DNA of 64,000 bases from UBA6623 sp965238125. Lineage in GTDB: Bacteria > Acidobacteriota > Terriglobia > Bryobacterales > UBA6623. The position numbers and the translations under genes were made by a program. Shown one piece after another: positions 28,218 to 36,517 of the stretch; within the stretch, counting starts at the first letter, position 1, and each line of letters begins with the position of its first letter. The DNA lies in NCBI GenBank assembly GCA_965238125.1, contig OZ250179.1, positions 4,774,001 through 4,838,000 on the forward strand. Direction: 5' to 3'. The notes below the pieces were generated by a model that was not told where the DNA came from, searched no databases, and saw only the letters and a list, made by a program, of their open reading frames with translations.

Positions 28218-29883
28218 CCCGGATTTCCACTTTAGTTTCGGTTCTGCTAACCATCGGGTGGACTCGGACGCCTTTATTTATGCGGGCTTGAAAGCACTCA
28301 AGGCGCTGAGGAGATCAACACCCAATGGGTGAAAAAGAAAACAAACCGTTTCAGCTCACCTTCAATGGATTTCTCAAGGTCGATTTCCAAGGATCGCGAG
28401 TCACCTCGGATGGCGGGCTGATTCTCATTCGCGAACTGGACGAACGACTCGGACTAGGCAAGCTGATAGACGAGCATCTGACGGATTCGCGGCAAGGCTC
28501 GAACAAGAAGTTCCCGTTCGTCGATCTGCTGCGACAGTCGGTCTACTCCCGCTTGGCGGGCTACGAGGATCTCAACGACGCCGTTCGTGTCTCCGCCGAT
28601 CCAACCTTTCGGCTGATTGGCTCGAAGAAGAACTGGGATCGCGGCGCGGCGCTGACCTCCCGGCTGCAGAGCTTCGAGACCGCCATGCTCGCCGGCGACG
28701 AGAATCTGATCGGGCTGATGGCGGTGAACCGCGAGTTGATCGCGCAAGCCGAGGCCGGTGATGACTCCGCGTGCGTCGTGCTGGACATGGACTCTACCGA
28801 GAGCCCCGTCCACGGCCGGCAGGAAGGCAGCGCCTACAACGGCCACTTCGAGTCGGTCTGCTACCACCCACTGTTGCTGTTCAACCAGCACGGCGATTGC
28901 TTGGCGGCAAAGTTGCGACCGGGCAACGTGTCCAGCGCCGAGGACTGGGACGAGCTGCTGCTGCCGGAAATCGAACGCCAACAGGCGGAGGGCAAACAGG
29001 TGACGTTCCGGGCCGATGCCGCCTTCGCCAAGCCGGATATTTACGAGACGTTGGAGGAGCGCGGCGTGGACTACGTGATTCGCATCCCGGCCAACAAGAG
29101 CCTGGAGCTGGAGATCGAAGATATCCTGTTTCGTCCGCCGGGCAGGCCGAGCGCAAAGCCCCTGGTGCGCTACAGGAGCTTTCGGTATCAGGCCGCGAGC
29201 TGGTCGAAGTCCCGGCGGGTTGTTGCGAAGGTCGAGCATCACTAAGGTGAGTTGTTTCCTCGCGTCGGTTTCATCGTCACGAGCATGGCCTTGCCGAGCC
29301 GCTCGCTGGTGCGGTTCTACAACAAGCGCGGCACGGCGGAGCAGTGGATCAAGGAAGGCAAACAAGCGACGCATTGGACAAGGCTGTCATGCCATCGGTT
29401 CCGGGCCAACGAAGTGCGACTGCAACTCAGCGTGCTGGCCTATAACCTGGGGAACCTATGGCGGAGGCTCGGGCTGCCGCAACGGATCAAGAGCTGGTCG
29501 CTGACGAGCTTGCAACAGCGGCTGATGAAGACGGGCGGTAGGCTGGTCAAGCATGCGCGGTACTATTGGCTGCTGTTGGCCGAAGGACATCTGAACCGGC
29601 GGCTGTTCGGCGACATGCTGCATAGGATCTGGGCGCTGCCTGTGCCGGGTGGGTAGCGTTGCCCGGGCGAGGATCAACAGTTTTTGGCTCCAAAAAGGTT
29701 TCGCAGGGAGCAGTGTCGGCCGGAGCGCCGTTCAGTCCGCTCAATCAACGTCTGTGAGCGGACGGACGAGCCCTGGCGCCTACCGGCGGAGGTGATGTGC
29801 AGGGTTCAGCGCGAAAAGACGTGGTATTCGGCGCAGCGGGGGTGTATCCTGTGACCGTGCCAGGGCCAAAATGGAAATCCTGG
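28218..29883 (+). mobile_element. IS1380-type insertion sequence (1,666 bp)
   Basis: The element begins CCCGGATTTCCACTTTAG and its right end, read inward, is CCAGGATTTCCATTTTGG: 15 of 18 positions match. CCAAA flanks it on both sides (28213-28217 and 29884-29888), a 5-bp duplication, and its length is typical of IS1380. It carries one transposase gene with an internal stop. It inactivates the winged-helix gene. Related fragments lie at 45153-46521. Confidence 0.88.
28325..29656 (+). pseudogene. IS1380 transposase with an in-frame stop
   Basis: The N-terminal part reads 'LKVDFQGSRVTSDGGLILIR', 'RQGSNKKFPFVDLLRQSVYS' and the DDE region 'ACVVLDMDSTESPVHGRQEG'. A TAA at 29243-29245 interrupts it at 'VAKVEHH' stop 'GELFPRVGFIVTSM', where related proteins continue in the same frame. 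The remaining 135 codons ('NKRGTAEQWIKEGKQATHW', 'RFRANEVRLQLSVLAYNLGN') are intact. The full product would be about 443 aa. It is probably inactive unless readthrough occurs. Confidence 0.85.
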
Positions 29884-30073
29884 CCAAATGGTTGTGAGCA
29901 AAAACCGGCGTGAAAAGCACTCGCCCGGGCTCCGCGAAAACAGTTCCAGCAACTCTTTCTCCTTATGAGTGAAATGAACGTCGCCGATCAGTGTGGGGGT
30001 CATGGCCATGCTTGCTCCTTTCCCAGTTCTCGTTACACGCCGCAACTATGGCCGGCGTGAGCTTCCAACGTGC

Positions 30074-30337
30074 TCACTCCCTACCTATGGGAACCACGGG
30101 CAATCCTAAGAACAGCGTGTCCCGCTCAACGAGCAGTGCCGTCATCAGGACACCCAACAAAACGCCGACTAAATAGACGCTGCTGAAAGCTATCCACTTC
30201 CTTCTGCCTTCCAGTTGAAACAACCATCCGCATAGACCGGACCCCAATGCTTGGAGTCGGGTTGTCGCCGCTACACGATGAGGAGCTGCCGTGATGCGAT
30301 TCATCGGGAAGCCTGCGGCTTCGTGTTGGATCTCCAT
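30074..30337 (-). CDS. Small single-span membrane protein, 87 aa
   Basis: ATG 30335-30337 has a strong AGGAGG site seven bases upstream. The N-terminal 45 residues are soluble and Ala/Arg-rich. One hydrophobic helix ('WIAFSSVYLVGVLLGVLMTA', about 50-72) is followed by a short tail 'LFLGLPVVPIGRE'. I do not recognise the family. It lies 65 bp upstream of the winged-helix gene on the same strand, so it may have been the first gene of that operon. Confidence 0.65.
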   Translation of the reverse strand: MEIQHEAAGFPMNRITAAPHRVAATTRLQALGSGLCGWLFQLEGRRKWIAFSSVYLVGVLLGVLMTALLVERDTLFLGLPVVPIGRE

Positions 30338-30401
30338 TTCGATTACCTCCTGTCGTCCAATGCTCGATTGACCGGCTATCACTACTATTCGCGCCAAAGA
30401 G

Positions 30402-31862
30402 CTACCGGCGGTACTTGGACATGATCGCGTTGGCCCGCTGCCTTACTCTTTCGGCCTCATCCTTGCGTTCCGCCTTGCGCAGCAAGAAAGCGTATTCGCT
30501 GAGGCTGGAGGCGTACTCCGGATGCTCGGAGCCAAGCGCTTCCTCCTGGATGTCGAGTACCCGTCGGTAGAGCGGCTCGGCCCGCGAGTAGTAGCCTTGG
30601 GCCCTGTGAAACGACGCCAAGGCCAGCAGGGCCGGTTTCAGATCCGGATGATTCGAGCCGAGATTCTTCTCATGGATCGCCAGCACCCGCGCCAACAAGG
30701 GCGCTGCCTTGGCGTATCGACCTTGCTGGATGTAGGCCTGTGCCAAGTTGTTCGCAACTGCGGCGACGTTTGGATGGTCCGGGCCCAACCCCTTTTCAAG
30801 GCCGGCCAGTGATCGGCGGAAAAGCGCCCGGGCCTTGGCGTACCGCTGCTGCTGAACGTGGAGCGCAGCCAAGTCGTTGAGGACGATACCGAGTGTGGGA
30901 CTGTCGGATCCATAGACGGTTTCTCGAATCGCGATCGATCGCTGATAGGGCGGCTCTGCCTTTTCGGGATAGCCCAGGTACCGGTAGAGCCGCCCCAGCG
31001 CCTGAAGGGGATCCGCTAGGTGCGGATGCTCAGGTCCTAAAGCCTTCTCTAGAATCGCGATCGCGCGGCGATACAGCGGCTCCGCCTGAAGAAAACTGTG
31101 ACGATCCACGTACAGCGCAGCGAGATGCTTTAGGACCACCGCCACTTCCGGGTGTTCCGGCCCGAAGTTCTTCTCCTTGATGGCCAGCGATCGCTTGAGA
31201 AGCTGTTCCGCTTCGGTCGACCGACCCTGGACTTTGTAGAGAGCACCCAGGTTCGTGAGGACCGTGGCCACCTCCAGACTATCCGCGCCCAGAGTTTGCT
31301 CATCGATAGCCAAGGCCCTTCGGTAGAGCTGTTCGGCTTCCTCGTAATTCCACCCGTGAGAATAGACCGATGCCAGGTTGTTTAAGACCGGCGCCAACTC
31401 CGAGTCGTGCGGCCCCACCGTCTTCTCCAAGATCGAAAGGGCCTGCTGGCCGCAACGCTCTGCCTCCGAGTATTTGCCCTGGGCGTAGTAGGTCCTCCCC
31501 AAGTTATCCAGAAGCGAGGCAAGCTTCTGGTGGTTGGGCCCCAGCGCCTGTTCCATCCGGGTCAGCGCTTGGCGATAAAGCGGCTCCGCCAGCGAGCACT
31601 TTCCTTGCAGCTGATAAGTAACCGCCTGTTGTATTACGCTGGTTGGTTTCATGTTGCCGGCGGCGTCGGCCCTGGTGGACCCCGAGCGTGCGCCGGCAGC
31701 CGGGTCCTCAGTCCCCGCCACCGGGAACGACCCCTGGGAGCGGGCGGGTTGCTGTGATTCTTCGCGTTCCTGACCGTGCATCCCCGCGGTCGAGAAGGCC
31801 AAACAGAATGCTGCGACCAGAAGCTGGTTTGGGCCGGCAAAGCTCTTGTTCTGTTGCGTCAT
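30402..31862 (-). CDS. Secreted tetratricopeptide-repeat protein
   Basis: The product is about 486 aa from ATG 31862, which has GGAGG five bases upstream. A signal peptide ('QLLVAAFCLAFSTAGMHG') is followed by about nine 42-residue TPR units of the kinesin-light-chain type. Each has the form 'A.LYRRALAI.EK.LGPEHP..A..L..LA.LY..QGRY.EAE'. There is no kinase, NB-ARC or enzymatic domain, so it is probably a periplasmic scaffold for protein-protein contacts. The small membrane protein gene follows 64 bp downstream on the same strand. Confidence 0.85.
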   Translation of the reverse strand: MTQQNKSFAGPNQLLVAAFCLAFSTAGMHGQEREESQQPARSQGSFPVAGTEDPAAGARSGSTRADAAGNMKPTSVIQQAVTYQLQGKCSLAEPLYRQALTRMEQALGPNHQKLASLLDNLGRTYYAQGKYSEAERCGQQALSILEKTVGPHDSELAPVLNNLASVYSHGWNYEEAEQLYRRALAIDEQTLGADSLEVATVLTNLGALYKVQGRSTEAEQLLKRSLAIKEKNFGPEHPEVAVVLKHLAALYVDRHSFLQAEPLYRRAIAILEKALGPEHPHLADPLQALGRLYRYLGYPEKAEPPYQRSIAIRETVYGSDSPTLGIVLNDLAALHVQQQRYAKARALFRRSLAGLEKGLGPDHPNVAAVANNLAQAYIQQGRYAKAAPLLARVLAIHEKNLGSNHPDLKPALLALASFHRAQGYYSRAEPLYRRVLDIQEEALGSEHPEYASSLSEYAFLLRKAERKDEAERVRQRANAIMSKYRR

Positions 31863-32342
31863 CTTGGCCTCCTGCGAAGTAGGTTTGTTTCTTGTCCCTG
31901 TCTCCTGACTCAGCATGCGCCGACCGAGCGGGGTGAACAAGTAAGTGCACGTTATGTCACGGTAAGTTGGCATGTTGCCTTACCTTGCCGTGCGGGAATT
32001 CGGCGAGCTGAGTCACCCTGTCACTGCATGCAGGACGCGGTGCAGGGTGCAAAAGGTCGACCCTACAATCGCAAGCCTGAATGGTTCCGACCCGGGCCTT
32101 CGAGAGCCACAGCGGCCCTTTGTGCGACATGAAAATAGTGTCCGAAAATGTCCGGGGGGTTCTGGGGGGCTGCGCGAACTCCGAGAAGATCTTAAGTTGT
32201 TATTTAACAACAGATTAGGAACTAGAAATCTTGGCTGGAACGCAGCATGCAACAGGGGTCGGCAGTTGTGTCCGCTTTGATAGGTGGGATTCAGTCGGGG
32301 GATCTGACCATCCGGCCTTCATGAACTACGGAATTACTCAAA
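31863..32342. other. Intergenic region upstream of the mobile cluster
   Basis: No gene is supported in these 480 bp. The first part should hold the promoter of the TPR gene (minus strand). The last part contains a sigma-54-like promoter sequence pointing rightward (32236-32251). The transition to lower-GC, mobile-element sequence happens here. Confidence 0.5.
32236..32251 (+). promoter_or_regulatory. Sigma-54-like promoter, apparently orphaned
   Basis: TGGAACGCAGCATGCA matches the -24/-12 consensus (TGGCACG, four bases, TTGCA) at all but two specified positions. The gene it served is not visible; the decayed IS1595-type sequence begins about 90 bp downstream and may have displaced it. Confidence 0.45.
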
Positions 32343-32392
32343 AGGGGGTATCCACTTGCTGGTAGTGTCTGAAATCTGCGTTGAACCGAAAA

Positions 32393-32406
32393 CAGCGAAC
32401 GCTTGC
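32393..32406. promoter_or_regulatory. Operator-like site inside the left end of the transposon
   Basis: AGCGAACGCTTGCT is 13/14 identical to the reverse complement of the palindrome in the transposase promoter (34495-34508). It lies 32 bp upstream of the 95-aa gene start, next to a -35-like TTGAAC (32380-32385). It is probably the second binding site of the same regulator; this is inferred from sequence only. Confidence 0.5.
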
Positions 32407-32437
32407 TTTTCGGCTCACCTTGCCGTACCGTTGAAGT

Positions 32438-32725
32438 ATGGCATCAAGCCGAACTGAACTCCAAGCCCTCAAGAATCTCATCTCCGAAGTTGATCTGATC
32501 CTCGAAACAACACCCCTACCCCAGAACCGAACTGCCCGGAGCCGGGACCTGTTGAGCACGGCCTTGGCGCTCACTGACGATCTGATTGCCCAAACCAAGA
32601 TGTCTCCTGCGGCTGTCCTGGGTCGCAAGGGTGGTTCCACCACCGCGAAGCGAGGTTCTGAGTACTTCCGCCAGCTTGCGGCCAAGAGGAAGACGCGGGC
32701 GGGCGGCAGGCCCAAGAAACTATAG
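32438..32725 (+). CDS. Cargo protein 1: small hypothetical, 95 aa
   Basis: I do not recognise this protein. The first 55 residues look helical ('ELQALKNLISEVDLILET', 'SRDLLSTALALTDDLIAQ'). The last 35 are strongly basic ('GRKGGSTTAKRGSEYFRQ', ending 'GGRPKKL'), so nucleic-acid binding is plausible. There is no signal or membrane segment. It is the first gene inside the IS1-type transposon, in an operon-like row with a 90-bp AT-rich gap before the next gene. Confidence 0.6.
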   Translation: MASSRTELQALKNLISEVDLILETTPLPQNRTARSRDLLSTALALTDDLIAQTKMSPAAVLGRKGGSTTAKRGSEYFRQLAAKRKTRAGGRPKKL

Positions 32726-32814
32726 CCGTTTAGAATCAACCAGATAGGATCTGTTGAAAATATAGTAGGAATATTTTACTTGCGTTATTACACGATCTGC
32801 AGTAGGGTGTTGGT

Positions 32815-33417
32815 ATGCGAAGTTCAGCCGATCATATTCCCCTGCCAACGAAAGAACAGGCTGAAGCAATAGTCAATCCGATCAAGGAACCGTTGCGCCA
32901 GGCCATCAAGAACGCAATTGATGACTGGGACTCTCTCTACGGCGGCGTCAGGCACATTCTGGGCGCGCGCTCCCAGTCCAGCATCATCCATGACCACATA
33001 GCCCATCACGCCAAGGAGCTACTCGCCTCCACCCCTGACGTGAAGACGTTCAAACGAAAGGGCATCTTCACGATCGCGGTCGAATCAGCAGACATCCGAA
33101 TCAAGAAGTTGGATGCGAAGTTGCGCTCCAACAACGTGCGGACGAACCAGCAAACCAAATACTCGTTGCAACTGAAGCTCGACGGATTCTCCGATCTGCC
33201 TCGACTAACAGCAGGCTACGTCCTCGACAACCTACGAATCGAACTTGAGAAAGCTGTCGTGACTCTCCAGGTTGGTCGGACGGTTCGATATGTCGTTCCC
33301 CTTACCGAAGAATCGGGGCAGAGCATTCTACCGTTCACAAGGCCAGTCGAGCCCCCCGCTGCACCACGGAAGCGTGTTCGGGCCAAGAGAACAAGACAAG
33401 AAGAAATCAGCGAATGA
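32815..33417 (+). CDS. Cargo protein 2: hypothetical, 200 aa, coupled to the XRE-ImmA/IrrE gene
   Basis: No recognised family. It is soluble, with an N-terminal helical region ('AIKNAIDDWDSLYGGVRHIL') and a more beta-rich centre ('FTIAVESADIRIKKLDAKLR', 'TKYSLQLKLDGFSDLPRLTA'). The C-terminal tail is basic ('PRKRVRAKRTRQEE'). Its last codons overlap the next start by four bases (ATGA, 33414-33417), indicating translational coupling with the XRE-ImmA/IrrE gene. It may be that protein's partner or substrate. An AT-rich region upstream (32745-32800) is a likely promoter. Confidence 0.65.
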   Translation: MRSSADHIPLPTKEQAEAIVNPIKEPLRQAIKNAIDDWDSLYGGVRHILGARSQSSIIHDHIAHHAKELLASTPDVKTFKRKGIFTIAVESADIRIKKLDAKLRSNNVRTNQQTKYSLQLKLDGFSDLPRLTAGYVLDNLRIELEKAVVTLQVGRTVRYVVPLTEESGQSILPFTRPVEPPAAPRKRVRAKRTRQEEISE

Positions 33418-34472
33418 GTCGCCCATTCAATCCCGAGATGCTGATCCTCGCACGCGAATCGCGTGGGCTAACGCAGAAAGAGTTAGCCCACGAGACGGCA
33501 ATATCTCAGGGCGAGCTATCGAAGATAGAGACTGGGCTACGAGAGCCTTTTGGCGAGGTAGTTTCCAGGTTGGCTTCTCGCCTGGGATACGCAAGCGGGC
33601 TATTTTTCATCGATGATCGGATCGTTGGCTCCAGCGGCAACTGTCCCTACTACCGAAAGAGGAAGTCTGCTTCGGTGAAGACGATTAGGCAGGCGCTCGC
33701 TGTGGCCAACATCCGTAGGATTCAGATTTCCCGCCTGCTCATTTCTGGGGTGGCGGAACTTGACACCCAGAAGCAGTTTAGGCGGATCGACATCGAAGAT
33801 CACCCGGCGGGACCCGCCAATATCGCTCGCACGGTTAGAGCGATGTGGTCGCTCCCGCCAGGGCCAATCCAAAATCTGACGCGAGCCGTCGAAGATACTG
33901 GTGGCATTGTTTTCAGATGCGACTTCGCTTCTAAGATCGACGCTATAAGCCAGTGGCCGACCGGCCTACCTCCGATGTTTTTCATCAACCAAGATATCCC
34001 CTGTGACCGTATGCGTTGGACCCTAGCGCACGAAATCGGTCACGTAATCATGCATCAGATTCCAACTGAGGATATCGAGCAAGAAGCAAACGAATTCGCC
34101 GCCGAACTATTGATGCCTGCGAAAGAGATCGGTCCGCAGCTCACCGAACTATCACTTCCGAAGCTCGCTTCAATGAAGCCTTACTGGAAGGTGTCCATGG
34201 CCGCACTCTTGAAGCGTGCATGCGACCTGAAGACCATCACTCCCCGCCAGAGAAGCTACTTGTGGATGCAAATGGGGGCGCACGGATATCGGAAGCACGA
34301 GCCGGTTCCACTTCCCCAGGAAGATCCAACCTTGGTCCGGGAGATCGTCGATCTACACACCTCACAGTTGGGATTCTCGATCTCCGAACTTTCAGACATG
34401 ATGCTGATGAAGCCTCCCGAAGTCCGACAGGAATTCACGCTCCCAAAGACCGGACCTCGGCGCGTTGCTTGA
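33414..34472 (+). CDS. XRE-family HTH fused to ImmA/IrrE metallopeptidase
   Basis: The product is 352 aa. Residues about 8-60 are an XRE helix-turn-helix ('ARESRGLTQKELAHETAISQ', 'GELSKIETGLREPFG'). Residues about 150-240 are an ImmA/IrrE (COG2856) zinc peptidase with H206-E-I-G-H210 and the third ligand E224 in 'EANEFAAELLMP'. The C-terminal 90 residues are typical of this fusion family ('SMAALLKRACDLKTITPRQR'). In ICEBs1 and Deinococcus, ImmA/IrrE proteins cleave a repressor after DNA damage. Similar XRE-ImmA/IrrE genes also occur in proposed toxin-antitoxin and defence pairs. Here it is a good candidate for the regulator of the transposase promoter 14 bp downstream. Confidence 0.88.
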   Translation: MSRPFNPEMLILARESRGLTQKELAHETAISQGELSKIETGLREPFGEVVSRLASRLGYASGLFFIDDRIVGSSGNCPYYRKRKSASVKTIRQALAVANIRRIQISRLLISGVAELDTQKQFRRIDIEDHPAGPANIARTVRAMWSLPPGPIQNLTRAVEDTGGIVFRCDFASKIDAISQWPTGLPPMFFINQDIPCDRMRWTLAHEIGHVIMHQIPTEDIEQEANEFAAELLMPAKEIGPQLTELSLPKLASMKPYWKVSMAALLKRACDLKTITPRQRSYLWMQMGAHGYRKHEPVPLPQEDPTLVREIVDLHTSQLGFSISELSDMMLMKPPEVRQEFTLPKTGPRRVA

Positions 34473-34485
34473 TCCCCTTTTCCTC

Positions 34486-34515
34486 TTGACAAATAGCGAG
34501 CGTTCGCTGTATAAT
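34486..34515 (+). promoter_or_regulatory. Consensus sigma-70 promoter of the transposase, with internal palindrome
   Basis: TTGACA (34486-34491) and TATAAT (34510-34515) are both perfect, with an 18-bp spacer. Transcription should start at or next to ATG 34522, giving a leaderless mRNA. The spacer holds AGCGAGCGTTCGCT (34495-34508), a hyphenated palindrome (AGCGA/TCGCT) ideally placed for repression. Confidence 0.75.
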
Positions 34516-34521
34516 TGAATC

Positions 34522-35496
34522 ATGAGAACGTCGATAAAGACAAAGTCTACAATGAGTTGCCAGGAATGTGGCGGCAAGTGTCAACGCTTCGGGAAGCATC
34601 GGAATGGACTTCGCCGTTTTCGTTGCCCGAAGTGCCGCAAGACCTACACCGAACCGCATAAGCGCACTTTGGGCACGATGTACGTTCCTCAGGACAAGGC
34701 TTTGTTGGCTGTGCAACTACTGTTGGAAGGCAACAGCATTCGGAGCACTGAGCGCATCACTGGTCTAGACCGAAACACCATCATGAAGGTCTTGGTACTC
34801 GCTGGCGAGAAGTGCAACAAGGTCATGGGACGGCTGATCGTGAATGTGCCGGTCAAGGATGTTCAGTGCGATGAAATCTGGGGCTACATCTTCAAGAAGG
34901 AAGGCCACAAGACCCCCGAGGAAGTCGCCACTGACGCCACGATCGGAGACGCTTACGCGTTCGTTGCGATCGAGCGGAACACGAAGCTGATTCTCAACTT
35001 TGCGCTGGGCCGTCGGGATCAGGCAACGACGGACGCCTTTATTGAAGGCTTGCGGCTTGCCACTGCACCCCGGCAGTTCCAGATCTCTACCGATGGCTTC
35101 CGGCCGTACATCACGGCGATTGAGGATGCTCTTGAAGACCGCGTTGACTACGGCATGCTGGTTAAGCAATACAGCGAGGCTCCGACCGATGAGAAGCGCT
35201 ATAGCCCGGCCCAATGTACCGGCTGCAAGCGGAAAAAGATGATCGGCAACCCGGATCGAGAGCGCATCAGCACGTCCCACGTCGAACGCCAGAATCTCAC
35301 AATGCGGATGCAGATTCGACGCCTAACGCGGCTCACGAACGCTTTCAGCAAGAAGTGGGAGAACCATTGGGCGGCGCTCGCCCTGCATTTCGGATACTAC
35401 AATTTCTGTCGGATTCACTCATCGATCCGAGTCACCCCGGCCATGGAAGCGGGGATCTCGGATCACGTGTGGGACTTGGGAGAGCTGCTGTCGTAA
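34522..35496 (+). CDS. IS1-type DDE transposase with N-terminal zinc ribbon
   Basis: The product is 324 aa. The N-terminal zinc ribbon is 'CQECGGKCQRFG...RFRCPKCRKT' (four cysteines), followed by an HTH ('LLEGNSIRSTERITGLDRNT'). Catalytic region: first Asp in 'VKDVQCDEIWGYIF', second in 'FQISTDGFRPYITAI', Glu in 'SHVERQNLTMRMQIRRLTR'. The final 'CRIHSSIRVTPAMEAGISDH' is typical of the group usually annotated as IS1-family. The gene is intact and ends 28 bp before the right transposon end. There is no ribosome-binding site, in line with leaderless initiation. Confidence 0.9.
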   Translation: MRTSIKTKSTMSCQECGGKCQRFGKHRNGLRRFRCPKCRKTYTEPHKRTLGTMYVPQDKALLAVQLLLEGNSIRSTERITGLDRNTIMKVLVLAGEKCNKVMGRLIVNVPVKDVQCDEIWGYIFKKEGHKTPEEVATDATIGDAYAFVAIERNTKLILNFALGRRDQATTDAFIEGLRLATAPRQFQISTDGFRPYITAIEDALEDRVDYGMLVKQYSEAPTDEKRYSPAQCTGCKRKKMIGNPDRERISTSHVERQNLTMRMQIRRLTRLTNAFSKKWENHWAALALHFGYYNFCRIHSSIRVTPAMEAGISDHVWDLGELLS

Positions 35497-36517
35497 AGTT
35501 CAACGCAGATTTCAGACAGCACCCACTTGCTTGGACCAGCCACAAGATGTAGAATTCCGGGATGGTGGAGGAGTCCGGGCCGCATCCTATTGGCGGCGTT
35601 GACTATCCCAGAACCCTGCCGGAGCTCGACGATTGGTTCTCGTAGGAAGCGACGTGTCTGGCGTTTCTGCAACGGGTTCGGTGGCGGGAGAGCTTCCGAT
35701 GCCCGCAATGTGCCGGCAGCGAGGCCTGGCTGACCAATACTGGCCACCTGAAGTGTAGAAAGTGTCGGCGTCGAACCTCTCTGACGGCGGGGACGATTTT
35801 TGAACGGACGCGAAAGCCCCTGCGAGTGTGGTTTCAGGCGATGTGGTACCTGACCAGCCAGAAATCCGGAGGGAGTGCGTTGGGGCTTCAGCGGGTGCTC
35901 GGCCTGGGCAGCTACCAGACAGCTTGGAGTTGGCTCCACAAGCTGCGGCGTGCGATGGTCCGGCCTGACCGGGATCGGCTCAACGGCTGTGTGGAGGTGG
36001 ATGACACCTACGTCGGTGGCGAGGAAGAAGGCGTGCGCGGCCGACAAACCGAAGAGAAGGCGATCGTTGTCGTCGCGGCCGAGCAGGACGGGCGGGGGAT
36101 CGGCCGAATCCGGCTCCGACGGGTACCCGACGTCTCTAGCGAGAGTCTGCACGGCTTCATCGAAGAAGCGGTCACCCCTCTGGGTCGGTGGTTCACACGG
36201 ACGGATGGAAGGGCTATCACAACATCGCCAAGAAGGGCTCCACTCACAAGGTCACGGTGATCCGCCAAAGCGACGACCCGGCGCACAAACTGATGCCCCG
36301 TGTGATACCCGGGGTCCCCACCGCGGGAGCGCCTTGTGGTTCGCCAAGACTACGCAGCCGCTTAGATTGAAGTGCTTGCGTCGAATCTCAACTGACAGTC
36401 AGGACCGCGGTTCGCACAGCCTGGTAGCAGTGATTCAGCTGATTCCCTCACTCGTTCGACTGCTCCAACGCTCGACGAATCGTCTGACGCACACCTTCCA
36501 AGGCGTCTTGCTGCCCG

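Larger units (their letters stand above)
28018..30009 (-). pseudogene. Small OmpR-type winged-helix protein, split by an IS1380 element
   Basis: ATG 30007-30009 follows AAGGAG. The 5' part (30009-29884) encodes the first half of a winged helix: 'FTHKEKELLELFSRSPGECF' then 'SRRFLLTTIW'. The 3' part (28217-28018) encodes 'GYNEHARSRTLDTHVSRLRK' then 'KLAAGRNGRILTIVGQGYML'. Removing 28218-29883 plus one CCAAA copy joins them as 'LLTTIWGYNEHARSRTLD', a perfect OmpR-type DNA-binding domain. The rebuilt protein is about 105 aa, with no receiver domain. It is probably a transcription factor for the downstream phosphatase and YHS genes, now inactivated. Confidence 0.85.
32360..35524 (+). mobile_element. 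IS1-type transposon with three cargo genes (3,165 bp)
   Basis: Left end GGTAGTGTCTGAAATCTGCG and right end (read inward) GGGTGCTGTCTGAAATCTGC are near-identical inverted repeats of about 26 bp. The direct repeat ACTTGCT is at 32353-32359 and 35525-35531. Inside lie, all on the plus strand, genes for a 95-aa protein, a 200-aa protein, an XRE-ImmA/IrrE protein and the transposase. Base composition is visibly less GC-rich than the surrounding chromosome, suggesting transfer. All four frames are intact, so it may be functional. Confidence 0.82.
32343..36330 (+). pseudogene. Decayed IS1595-type insertion sequence, itself invaded by an IS1-type transposon
   Basis: Removing 32360-35524 joins GGGGGTATCC (32343-32352) plus ACTTGCT to TGGACCAGCCACAAGATG, which looks like the left end of an IS1595-type element. 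Its transposase starts at ATG 35562 ('PRTLPELDDWFS') and is then cut by a TAG. Downstream it has the zinc-ribbon 'CPQCAG...LKCRKC' and DDE-type 'VEVDDTYVGGEEEGVRGRQT'. Frames shift again near 36180 and after 36290 ('HTDGWKGYHNIAKKGSTHK'). The right terminal repeat is not found. The element is dead. Confidence 0.72.
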
